Shown in pieces: positions 6,552 through 13,660 of a stretch of 18,986 nucleotides of DNA. The notes under the pieces are model-generated. The model searched no databases and was not told the DNA's origin. It saw only the letters and a program-made list of their open reading frames with translations. The DNA is from Chloroflexota bacterium (GTDB taxonomy: Bacteria; Chloroflexota; Dehalococcoidia; UBA2979): NCBI GenBank assembly GCA_947446155.1, contig CANFFZ010000037.1, positions 1 through 18,986 on the forward strand, read 5' to 3'. The number at the start of each line of letters is the position of its first letter. The first letter of the stretch is position 1. The position numbers and the translations under genes are program-made.

Positions 6552-7375
6552 CCGCGCGCGCGACGCAGGTCGTCGAGGAGATCCGCCTCGCGCTGCGCGC
6601 TCCGATCGTGCCGTCGCCGATCGCCCGGCTGGCAGAGGTCGCCCCGGGCTACCTCGAGGTGGTGTGGCCGCGCGTCGCATCGTCCGTGGACGCGGCGGGG
6701 TTCCTCGGGTCCGGGCTCTACCTTGCGGACATGGCGCTGGCTGAGGTCGAGGCGTCGTATGAGCCCGTCCTGACGCCCGAGGCGCTCCGCGAGGCGGGCG
6801 TGGCCGAGAGCGATGTCGCCTCCATCCTCGAGGTCATCGATGTCTTCCACTACGGGCAGCCGCAACTGCTGCTGCTGCTCGCCGCGCTTGCTGAGGCGTT
6901 CGGGCGCGATCGCGTCGGCGGGTACGGCAAGGCCGACCCGCGCGCAGTGACCGAGCGCGAACGCACCCACCTCGCGCTCGACCTGCGGCGCGCCTCGGCT
7001 GAGGCTGGTCTGTTGCCCGAGGTTGCCGCTGCGATGAACCTCGACACCCCGCCCGACCTCTACCGCGCGGTCGCCGTCTGGCCGCGCTACCTCGAGGTGG
7101 CGTGGGAGGAACTGCAGCACCTGGCAGCGTACCCGCCGTTCCGGCGTCGGGGGCGCGGGCTCTACTTCTACGCCCGCTCCGGCGCGCGCTTCCTCGCCGA
7201 GCCGCTCGAGGCTGACCCGGCTGCGCTGCGTACGGCTGGCCTCGACGAGGCCACGATCGAGGCGGCCCGTGCAGCGGTCGACGACGCATTGCCTGCCGTT
7301 GCGATGATGATCATGCACGCAGAGGCGATGCGGCTGGGGCTGGGTGTGCGGACGCGCGAAGTCGTGCAGGCGTAA
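6548..7375 (+). CDS. DehI-type (group I haloacid dehalogenase fold) family protein
   Basis: A 275-residue, all-helical protein that I assign to the DehI family (2-haloacid dehalogenases acting on both enantiomers, about 296 residues in Pseudomonas putida). The DehI fold is an internal pseudo-dimer, and both halves show the signature: R27-L-A-E-V-A-P-G-Y-L-E-V-V-W40 in half one and Y172-R-A-V-A-V-W-P-R-Y-L-E-V-A-W186 in half two. D170, just before Y-R-A-V-A-V-W-P, sits where I recall the catalytic aspartate (Asp189 of the P. putida enzyme); this needs an alignment. Many family members lack proven dehalogenase activity. The start overlaps the phosphatase stop by four bases, and the kinase-like gene follows after 11 bases. 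No haloacid transporter or halide-related gene is near, so true dehalogenation is uncertain. Confidence 0.75.
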   Translation: MTARATQVVEEIRLALRAPIVPSPIARLAEVAPGYLEVVWPRVASSVDAAGFLGSGLYLADMALAEVEASYEPVLTPEALREAGVAESDVASILEVIDVFHYGQPQLLLLLAALAEAFGRDRVGGYGKADPRAVTERERTHLALDLRRASAEAGLLPEVAAAMNLDTPPDLYRAVAVWPRYLEVAWEELQHLAAYPPFRRRGRGLYFYARSGARFLAEPLEADPAALRTAGLDEATIEAARAAVDDALPAVAMMIMHAEAMRLGLGVRTREVVQA

Positions 7376-7386
7376 GGCAGGCCTCG

Positions 7387-8136
7387 ATGGCGACCCTGAG
7401 CAACGCGTGGCGGCCGGACGACCCGTGGGTGGAGGACGCCCTGCGCGAGGCGACGTTCGGCGAACTGCGGTTCATCCCCTACTCCTCGAACGATGTCTAT
7501 CTCGTTCAGCTCTCGCATCCCGAGCATGGAGACGGTCTCGCGGTGTACAAGCCGCGCGACGGTGAGAACCCGCTGTGGGACTTCCCCGGCGGTCTCGACC
7601 GCCGCGAGGTGGCGGCGTACGACTTCGCACGCCTGCTCGGCTGGCCGATCGTGCCGCCGACGGTGCTGCGGCCCGACGGCCCTCGGGGGGCTGGGTCGCT
7701 GCAGTTGTTCATCGAGCACGATCCGTCGCAGCACTACTTCGAACTGCGCGAGGGCGATGCGCACGACGAAGCGCTGATCCGGATGGCGGTCTTCGACCTG
7801 CTCGCCAACAACGCGGACCGGAAGGGCGGCCACGTGCTGCTCGACCCCGAAGGCCGGCTATGGGGCATCGACAACGGGCTGTGTTTCCACGAGGACCAGA
7901 AGTTGCGCACGGTGATCTGGGACTATGCGGGTACGCGTATCCCCGAGACGTGGCGGGAATCGATTGCCTGCGCGCGCGATGCGGTCGCGTCGGAGGCCTC
8001 AGAGGCGGCCGCACTGTTGGCACCGCTCAGCGATCCGGAACGCCGCGCGTTGGTGGCACGGTGCGAGGCGCTGCTGGCCGATCCGGTATTGCCGGAGATG
8101 TATCCGTGGCGGTGTGTGCCCTGGCCAATGGTGTGA
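7387..8136 (+). CDS. SCO1664 / TIGR03843-type PI3K/PI4K-like protein
   Basis: A 249-residue protein with the pattern of the SCO1664 family (TIGR03843), a compact phosphatidylinositol-kinase-like fold of unknown substrate. Motifs: A52-V-Y-K55-P-R-D-G-E-N-P-L-W-D-F (nucleotide-binding lysine), D137-L-L-A-N-N-A-D-R-K-G-G-H-V (catalytic-loop-like) and G160-I-D162-N-G-L-C-F-H (metal-binding aspartate). In Actinobacteria this family sits with a DUF3090 protein and a histidine phosphatase; neither is here. It is instead the last gene of a four-gene plus-strand cluster with an inositol-phosphatase-family protein, an interesting pairing for a PI3K-like fold. AAGG lies about 10 bases before the ATG and the gap to the DehI-like gene is only 11 bases. 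Confidence 0.85.
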   Translation: MATLSNAWRPDDPWVEDALREATFGELRFIPYSSNDVYLVQLSHPEHGDGLAVYKPRDGENPLWDFPGGLDRREVAAYDFARLLGWPIVPPTVLRPDGPRGAGSLQLFIEHDPSQHYFELREGDAHDEALIRMAVFDLLANNADRKGGHVLLDPEGRLWGIDNGLCFHEDQKLRTVIWDYAGTRIPETWRESIACARDAVASEASEAAALLAPLSDPERRALVARCEALLADPVLPEMYPWRCVPWPMV

Positions 8137-8437
8137 TCGGCGTCTGAGCACTCCGTTGTGAGACTGACGAGTCTGACGATGCCCTCACAACCTCTTCACA
8201 CTTCTCGAACACTGGAGTCGATCCAGGTCGATATCCTGCCTTTATGCACCGGGTGGTTTGTGGGTGCTTGGAATTTGGTTGTTCGCCTTGACGTCTCGGC
8301 GTCCCGAGCCCGCTCAACCTAGGCCCCCCGACTCAGCTTCGGACGGTCTGTTCCACTCAGGCCCCTGTGCTCGGACTTCTGCCACCCCCCCGCCACGTTC
8401 CGTACCGGGTGAGGGCGGGTTACTCCGCGATGGGGAA
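8137..8437. other. Intergenic region with nested inverted repeats, no supported gene
   Basis: About 300 bases between the kinase-like gene and the response-regulator remnant. The first 60 bases hold the nested inverted repeat described separately. The rest is lower in GC than its surroundings (for example around 8231-8280). A TTGACG occurs at 8287-8292 without a good -10 partner. The response-regulator frame stays open back to a TTG at 8258, but the residues there (Pro/Ser-rich) resemble no receiver domain. Confidence 0.5.
8155..8191. repeat. Nested inverted repeat after the kinase-like gene
   Basis: GTTGTGAG (8155-8162) and CTCACAAC (8184-8191) are perfect complements. Between them AGACT-GACG-AGTCT (8161-8174) forms a second small hairpin, and CTGACGA occurs twice as a direct repeat. 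It lies 18 bases after the TGA of the upstream gene. No T-run follows, so it is either a factor-dependent 3' end structure or an operator for the downstream response-regulator gene. Confidence 0.4.
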
Positions 8438-9092
8438 TTGCGCGGCACCCACCTCCTAGTCGTTGATGCCGATCCGCTCGTGCGCAAGATCATCTGCGAC
8501 GTGTTGAGTGCGGATGGCGCAGACGGCACCGAACTTGCGTCGGCGGAGGCGGCACTCATGATCCTCGATGTTGGGTCTTCGGGGGCTGTCAGGGTTCGAA
8601 GCGCTCCGTCAGTTGCGGGAGCGCAGCGACATCCCGGTCATGATGATGACCGGTGCCAACAGCCTGGCCGAGCGCGTCGCCGGCTTCGACCTCGGCGCGG
8701 ACGACTACGTGCTGAAGCCCGTCGAGGTACAAGAACTCGGGCGGCGCACTCGAGCGCTGCTCCGCCGGGTGCGAGGGTCGAGCTCGCGCGTCAGCGAAGA
8801 GCTGACAGGGCCGGGTGGCCTCCTGCTGCGCATGCGCTCGCATGAGGCATTCGTCGGGAGTGTGATCGTGGACCTCACGCCCAAAGAGTTCTCGGTATTC
8901 CGCGTGCTCCTCGACCGGCGCGGCGAGGTGATCAGCCCGGACGCACTCTCCCTTGCGATCTTGGGGTACGAGACGTTTGGTTCACGGAACTTCGTGGAGG
9001 TGCACATCTCACGCCTGCGCTCGAAACTCGCGAAGGTCGGGGCGCCCGATGTGGTGACGACCATCCGAGGCGTCGGGTACGTGATCCGCTAG
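8438..9092 (+). pseudogene. OmpR/PhoB-type response regulator, receiver domain damaged
   Basis: Two frames together spell a winged-helix response regulator. Frame one (TTG at 8438; start uncertain, the frame is open to 8258) gives L-R-G-T-H-L-L-V-V-D-A-D-P-L-V-R-K and runs to L-M-I-L-D-V. Frame two, shifted +1, continues G-L-S-G-F-E-A-L-R-Q-L-R, M-M-M-T-G and V-L-K-P-V-E, then an intact OmpR-type DNA-binding domain with V-D-L-T-P-K-E-F-S-V-F and R-G-V-G-Y-V-I-R. One extra G in the GGG at 8573-8575 explains the shift. Independently, only 34 residues separate the first acidic residue from the phospho-acceptor aspartate, where PhoB has 44, so about 10 residues of helix 2 are missing. The second acidic-pocket residue is Ala (V-V-D-A-D). 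No histidine kinase is adjacent. An ATG at 8568 could still express the last 174 residues. Confidence 0.8.
8573..8575 (+). other. Site of +1 frameshift in the response regulator
   Basis: Reading GATGTTGGTCTTCGGGGG with two Gs instead of three would join L-M-I-L-D-V to G-L-R-G-L-S-G-F-E. The short G run is a typical place for an insertion or a base-calling error. There is no slippery heptamer with downstream structure that would argue for programmed shifting. Confidence 0.55.
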
Positions 9093-10012
9093 CGGACTTC
9101 GAGTTCCTCCGGCAGGCGGAACTCCACCGTCTCTTCCGCGACTACCACCGGCTCGATGCGGGTCACGCCGCGTGCCCGCAGGTCTTCGATGATCGGCTGG
9201 AGCAGGTCGTCCGGCACGGACGCCCCGGCCGTCAGGCCGACGACCTCGACGCCCTCGTACCAGGTGGGGTCGATCTCGGAGATGCCGTCAACGCGGTAGG
9301 CCGGCGTCCCCATCGCACGTGCCACCTCGCACAGGCGGACGGAGTTCGAGGAGTTCGCCGAGCCGACGACGATCACGAGTCCGGCCCGCTCCGCGAGGAC
9401 CTTCACCGCTGCCTGGCGGTTCGTGGTCGCGTAGCAGATGTCGTTGCGGATCTGCGCGTTGGGAAAGCGCTCACGCACGGCCGCGATGGTGTCCGCTGTG
9501 TCGTCGACGGACAGCGTCGTCTGCGTCACGACGAAGACCGGGCGGCCCGGCTCGCCGAGCGCCTGCACGTCGCGGCGACTGTCGACGACGCGCGTGCGGT
9601 CAGGTGCTTCGCCCTTCGTCCCCTCGACCTCGTCGTGCCCCTCGTGACCGACGAGGAGAATCTCGAAGCCGTCCTTCGCCGCCTTCTTCGCCTCCAAATG
9701 CACCTTGGTGACGAGCGGACACGTCGCGTCGATGACGCTCAACCCTCGCTCGCGGGCGGAGGCGATGACGGCCGGGGCGACGCCGTGGGCGGAGAAGACG
9801 ATGCGCGATCCGACCGGCACCTCGTCGACTGACTCCACGAAGATCGCGCCGCGCTCCCGGAAGCCGTCGACGACGTACTTGTTGTGCACGATCTCGTGGA
9901 AGGCGTAGACGGGGCCCGTCTCGGCATCGAGGACTTGGTTGAGGACATCGATGGCGCGGACGACACCGGCGCAGAAGCCGCGCGGCTCGGCGAGCAGGAT
10001 GGTGTGCGGCAT
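9089..10012 (-). CDS. ispH: 4-hydroxy-3-methylbut-2-enyl diphosphate reductase
   Basis: Last enzyme of the MEP isoprenoid pathway; it reduces HMBPP to IPP and DMAPP with a [4Fe-4S] cluster in the cytoplasm. It has 307 residues, normal length. The three cluster cysteines are C14 (R-G-F-C-A-G-V), C98 (A-T-C-P-L-V) and C193 (N-D-I-C-Y-A-T-T-N-R-Q). The catalytic loop G122-H-E-G-H-D-E128-V-E-G-T-K-G carries the glutamate. The ATG at 10012 is chosen because the family begins at once with I-L-L-A-E-P-R-G-F-C-A-G and GGAGG lies seven bases upstream; the longer open frame adds 45 Arg-rich residues unlike the family. The gene starts 38 bases after the lamin-tail gene stop on the same strand and may be read with it. 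It meets the response regulator tail to tail, sharing the bases CTAG. Confidence 0.97.
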   Translation of the reverse strand: MPHTILLAEPRGFCAGVVRAIDVLNQVLDAETGPVYAFHEIVHNKYVVDGFRERGAIFVESVDEVPVGSRIVFSAHGVAPAVIASARERGLSVIDATCPLVTKVHLEAKKAAKDGFEILLVGHEGHDEVEGTKGEAPDRTRVVDSRRDVQALGEPGRPVFVVTQTTLSVDDTADTIAAVRERFPNAQIRNDICYATTNRQAAVKVLAERAGLVIVVGSANSSNSVRLCEVARAMGTPAYRVDGISEIDPTWYEGVEVVGLTAGASVPDDLLQPIIEDLRARGVTRIEPVVVAEETVEFRLPEELEVR

Positions 10013-10050
10013 GCGCTGGCCTCCACACCGATCGTAACAGCGCGCACTCG

Positions 10051-12072
10051 CTAGGCCTCGATATCCCGTCCCCGCGCGACCGAGGCCGCTCGTACCGCTC
10101 CCGCGCCCAGCAGCAGGCCGCCTGCGAGCCCGATGAGCGCGAGCCACGAAGGCGCGAGGCCTTCGGCCGCCGCGAGGGCCGAGGGGACCCCGGTAGCGGT
10201 GCCGCCTCGTGAGGCGCGCGAGGACTCGGGCTTCGCCTCGGGTGCGACGCCTGGCGTAGGAGAGTCTGTGACCCGCGCTTCCAGCAGGAGTCCTGCCGGC
10301 GAGAAGAGCCGTTCGAGGGACTGGCCGGGGCCGGGCGTTGGCAGTGGCTCATCGCCCTCCTCGGCACCCTCGCTGTAGGCGACGGCGTCGATCTCGCGGC
10401 CGTCCACCGCGACCAAGGCGACGCGGTCGCCCGTGTTGCCCAGCCCGTTGCCGATCGCGCGACGCAGGCGGATTAACGGGACGCCTTCCGGGATGTTCGC
10501 GCCCGGCGCGGCGATCACGACCACGGCGCCCGGGTCGAGCGTATAGGGCGGCAGCACGTTCCCGGTACGCCGCTCGCGTAGCGAGATCCCGGCGAGGCTT
10601 GCCGCCTCGCTGCCCGTGTTCATCACCTCGACCCACTCGAAGTCGCCATCCGCCCCCGCCTCTCCGGTGTCACTCACGATCTCGGTGATCCGCAGCCGGC
10701 GCTGCGCCGCCGTCGCAGCGTTCGAGGTGGCGCGTGGGACACCCTCGCTCGCGATGGCGGGTATGCCGTCTGCGGGCTCGGGGGTGGGTGCGCTCGCCGC
10801 GCGCGGTGGCGTCGTCGGGCTCGCGGTCGGTGTGGCCGCGGGTGTCGACTGCACGCGCGCCGCCGGAACGGGTGGTGCCGCCTCCGCTGGCTCGCTCGCG
10901 GCGAACGTCACGTCGTCGATGACGACAGTGGCACCACGTTCGGTGGCAGCACGCAGGAGGATGCGCACGCGCGCGCTGTGCGCCTCCGCTGGCGCCTGCA
11001 CCGGCCCGGTCGAGACGACCTCGTAGGCACTGCGCACTATTGCGGTCGGCGTAGCCGAGGTCACTGCCGGCGAATCCTCCGTGCTCAGTTGTGCGCCGCT
11101 GCCATCCGCGCTCGCGTACCACGCGATGCGTAGCCACGCGGCCTCGATCCCATCGAATGGCGCGAGGAGCGCGCTGGCGGCGAACCAGCCGCGCGGCGTG
11201 ACTGCGACCGTCTGCTGCACCCAGACCGTCGAGGAGTCCTCGGCGGTCAACACCAGAGACTGCCCTTGCCCATCGATCATCGAGGCGGCGCTCATGCGCC
11301 CTCGCGTGACGCTCCACCCGGTCGTCCCCTGCGCGAAGTCCGCGTTTCGCAACACGATGCCGGGCGGCGGGATGGGCGTTGCCGTCGGGGTCGGGATGGG
11401 TGTCGGCGTACGGGTCGCGGTCGCGCGCGGGGTCGCGACGGTGACAGGTGTCGAAGCGGGCGAGGCCGGTGCCGCTGGTGGTGGCGCCTCGTTGGGGACA
11501 TCAGCCACCGGCGGGGCTGGTGGCGGTGGTGTGCCGGTCACGCTCACGCCGTCAATCGAGAGGTGCGCCGCAGCCGCCGAGGCCTGCGCCGTGAAGGTCA
11601 CGCGAACCCAGAGGGCACCGGCGGGTGTCACAACGGTCGCTGACAGCGCGCGGAACGAGGCGCTGTCGGAACCGCCGAGGAACGTCACTCGCTCGTCGAT
11701 CAGGGCGTCGCCAGCACCGAGGATCGCGAATTTCACTTGCGCACCGGAGGTCGGTGCCTCGTTGTCGTAGAGGTACGCGCTGAGTGCGTAGGTTCACCCC
11801 GGAGTAGCGGCCGTCTCCCAGTACTGGCTTGCGAGCGACATCGTGCCTGCACTGGTCGAGGTCAGCAGTGCCGCGCTGGCGCCCTCGATCGGTGGGACCG
11901 AGGCGTTCACGGCGAGCGTTGCACCGACCGGCGCAGCCCACTTCTGGGCGCCCAGTTCGAAACCGCCATTGGGGAGGAGGTTGCCATCCGACTGCGCCGG
12001 TGCCAGCACCGCCGCTCCGAGGAAGACGCCCAGGAGGGATCCCCCAAGCCAGATGCGAAGGCGCCACCGCAC
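10051..12072 (-). pseudogene. Surface-anchored lamin-tail-domain protein broken by an in-frame TGA
   Basis: One frame of 673 codons encodes an exported protein but holds a TGA at codon 93. Order: signal peptide (1-28, with W-L-G-G-S-L-L-G-V-F-L-G-A-A), a first carbohydrate-binding-like beta domain (N-L-L-P-N-G-G-F-E-L onward) cut by the stop, a Pro/Thr linker, a second similar domain (about 241-387, N-A-D-F-A-Q-G-T-T-G-W), another linker, an LTD/lamin-tail domain (about 460-605, R-I-T-E-I-V, F-E-W-V-E-V-M-N-T-G-S-E-A), and a C-terminal helix with basic tail (about 641-673) as anchor. Homology-like sequence continues straight through the stop (A-T-P-G-stop-T-Y-A-L-S-A-Y-L-Y-D-N-E-A-P). The GTG at 12072 has GGGGA four bases upstream; a GTG at 12156 is possible. 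The longest downstream open piece begins with a GTG at 11736. It lies between mobA and ispH on the same strand. Confidence 0.8.
11794..11796 (-). other. In-frame TGA interrupting the lamin-tail-domain protein
   Basis: The codon lies in the middle of a beta-sandwich strand; the typical motif at this point is P-G-x-T-Y-x-L-S-A-Y. One substitution (for example CGA, GGA or TGG to TGA) would account for it. Other genes here end with TGA, so the codon is a real stop in this organism, and no selenocysteine signal is expected in a secreted beta-sandwich. Confidence 0.6.
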
Positions 12073-12180
12073 GAAGTCCCCGCCCTGCGACGTGAGGAGA
12101 GCGCCTCGCCTCCTCGCGAGCCGCTGACGCCGCGTCGCGCACGGTAGCGCAGGCACCTGCTCCTGCGTGTTTCGCGGTGG

Positions 12181-12807
12181 CTACGGGCCCGTTTTGTCAG
12201 ACAGCGCCCGTGCCGCCTCCAGCGCCTCCGGCGTGTCGACGTCCACGAACGACAGCCCGCCCGGATCCGCGGTGCGCCACAGCTCCTCGCCCAGGCGCAG
12301 CAGGCCGAGGTCGGCCGCGACCGCCATCGGCGCCCGGTCGCCAGCCTCGAGGTGCGCGCGCAAGACCGAGAGCGCGTCGAGTGCCATGGCGGAGCAGAGT
12401 GGCTGGGGGCGTTTCTCTGCGATCGGGACGACCCAGCGTGCGCCATCCCCGGTGCCCAGGGCCTCGACGAGCAAGCGGAGCAACGACGGCTGCAGGTACG
12501 GCATATCGACGCCGAGCAGCAGGCAGCGCGCGCCGTGCGCGGCAGCGAGGCCGGTCGCCATGCCGTATAGGGGTCCCTCGCCCGCGACGGTGTCCTCGAC
12601 CGTCACGACAGGACACGAGGACTCGACGGGCGGCAGCGTCTGCCCGGGCGCGCGCACTAGGACAACCTCCGACGCCACCGCGGCAGCAGCGGAGACTGTG
12701 CGTTGGAGCAGCGTCGCCCCCGCAAACTCGATCGAGGCCTTGTCGCGCCCCATGCGTGAGGAGCGCCCGCCGCAGAGGACGATGGCGGTGACGTCTGCCT
12801 CGACCAT
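12181..12807 (-). CDS. mobA: Molybdenum cofactor guanylyltransferase (MobA-like)
   Basis: Attaches GMP to molybdopterin to form the bis-MGD cofactor of DMSO-reductase-type enzymes. It has 208 residues, normal for the family. The N-terminal nucleotide-binding signature is L11-C-G-G-R-S-S-R-M-G-R-D-K23; G-G and D-K point to MobA rather than the cytidylyltransferase MocA, which usually has A-A-G and P-K. The metal-binding G-V-D-M-P-Y segment and a C-terminal F-V-D-V-D-T-P-E-A-L, typical of the family, are present. GGGGGA lies four bases before the ATG. It is divergent from yqeC across a 70-base gap, so the two Mo-enzyme genes share a control region. Downstream on the strand, 108 bases away, is the broken surface-protein gene. 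The use of C12 where Ala or Gly is usual is minor. Confidence 0.9.
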   Translation of the reverse strand: MVEADVTAIVLCGGRSSRMGRDKASIEFAGATLLQRTVSAAAAVASEVVLVRAPGQTLPPVESSCPVVTVEDTVAGEGPLYGMATGLAAAHGARCLLLGVDMPYLQPSLLRLLVEALGTGDGARWVVPIAEKRPQPLCSAMALDALSVLRAHLEAGDRAPMAVAADLGLLRLGEELWRTADPGGLSFVDVDTPEALEAARALSDKTGP

Positions 12808-12829
12808 CCCGTCCCCCGTCCTTGCGGCC

Positions 12830-12835
12830 TACGAT
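12830..12835 (+). promoter_or_regulatory. Possible -10 element placing a transcript start at a leader ATG
   Basis: TACGAT matches the -10 consensus at four of six positions and ends seven bases before the ATG at 12843, the usual distance to a transcription start. That would make the message leaderless for the short ORF 12843-12881. No convincing -35 is visible. Confidence 0.25.
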
Positions 12836-12842
12836 CGCTCGC

Positions 12843-12881
12843 ATGACCTCAACCCTCGTCTCGATGTCGCACGCCCGATGA
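12843..12881 (+). CDS. Possible 12-residue leader peptide overlapping the yqeC start
   Basis: ATG at 12843 opens M-T-S-T-L-V-S-M-S-H-A-R and ends at a TGA (12879-12881) that overlaps the ATG of yqeC as ATGA. The yqeC start itself has no Shine-Dalgarno sequence, so translation of this short ORF followed by re-initiation would be a simple way to express it. The arrangement may also be chance; nothing in the peptide suggests a sensing role. Confidence 0.3.
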   Translation: MTSTLVSMSHAR

Positions 12882-13660
12882 TACGGAACGCCGAAGCCTC
12901 GCTTCGTGTCCCGCTCTGGCACGCGCTCGCGCTCGACGAGTTCCGAGGTGTGCCGGTCGTCGCGGTCGTCGGTGGCGGCGGGAAGACCTCGCTGGTCTAC
13001 GCGCTCGCGCGGGAGGTGGCGGCGCTTGGTGGTCGTGCCATCGTGACCGGTACCACGCGCTTCACCCCCGCCCCCCACGGCTGGCCGATGCCCCCGCTCA
13101 TCGAAGCGCCGCCAGCCGAGGTCGCTGCGCGCGTGGCGCAGGCACCGGGCGCGGGCACGCTCGCCGTCGCGGGCGTGGAGCCGCAGCCGGCGGGCCGCCT
13201 TGCGCCGCTGACCCCCGAGGCCATCGCGGCGCTGGCTGGCCTCGCTGGCGTGGACGCGGTGCTGGTAGAGGCGGATGGCAGTCGTGCGAGGCCGTTCAAA
13301 GCGCCGGGCGACCACGAGCCGGTGATCCCAGCGTGTGCGACGCACGTGATCGCGGTCGTCGGCGCGAGCGTCCTCGGCCAGCCGCTGGACGAGGCGCACG
13401 TCCACCGTCCGGAGTGCGTGCGTGCGCTGGTGCCCGGCCTGCCCACCCATGCGGTGTGCGACGCCTCGCTCATCGCGCGGGTACTGGCGCACGAGGGAGG
13501 TGGGCGGAAGCACCTCGACGGGCGTCCGTTCGCGGTGGTAGTGAACCAGGCGGACTCGCACCCTGAGGCGGCACAGGCGATCGCCGAGGCGATCCGGCAG
13601 GTAGGAGTCGCGCGCGTCCTCGTGACCGCGCTGCGAGACGCCGAACGGCCGCTGCGATGA
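12878..13660 (+). CDS. yqeC: YqeC family protein, molybdenum/selenium-dependent hydroxylase accessory ATPase
   Basis: A 260-residue P-loop protein of the YqeC family (annotated elsewhere as selenium cofactor biosynthesis or selenium-dependent hydroxylase maturation protein). The Walker A region is V30-V-G-G-G-G-K36-T-S38, followed by Y-A-L-A-R. The family signature V-L-V-E131-A-D-G-S-R and K-A-P-x-D-H-E-P-V-I-P are intact, as is V-V-N-Q-A-D near the C-terminus (GTPase-like base-recognition position). Only the ATG at 12878 gives a family-like N-terminus; it lacks a ribosome site (see the leader ORF). It diverges from mobA, consistent with molybdenum-hydroxylase maturation. Its stop overlaps the ATG of the DUF1684 gene (ATGA). 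No selenium genes such as selD or yqeB are in the window, so a link to selenium is not shown. Confidence 0.9.
   Translation: MIRNAEASLRVPLWHALALDEFRGVPVVAVVGGGGKTSLVYALAREVAALGGRAIVTGTTRFTPAPHGWPMPPLIEAPPAEVAARVAQAPGAGTLAVAGVEPQPAGRLAPLTPEAIAALAGLAGVDAVLVEADGSRARPFKAPGDHEPVIPACATHVIAVVGASVLGQPLDEAHVHRPECVRALVPGLPTHAVCDASLIARVLAHEGGGRKHLDGRPFAVVVNQADSHPEAAQAIAEAIRQVGVARVLVTALRDAERPLR

Noticed and set aside
8568..8580. Programmed +1 frameshifting in the response regulator
   Set aside because: No slippery heptamer, stop-codon pause or downstream pseudoknot is evident, and the receiver also lacks about 10 residues, which shifting would not restore.
11794..11796. TGA as selenocysteine, or a genome-wide recoded stop
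   Set aside because: The site is a beta-strand in a secreted protein where Cys or Sec is not expected. TGA ends the phosphatase and sigma genes cleanly, and a second break uses TAG.
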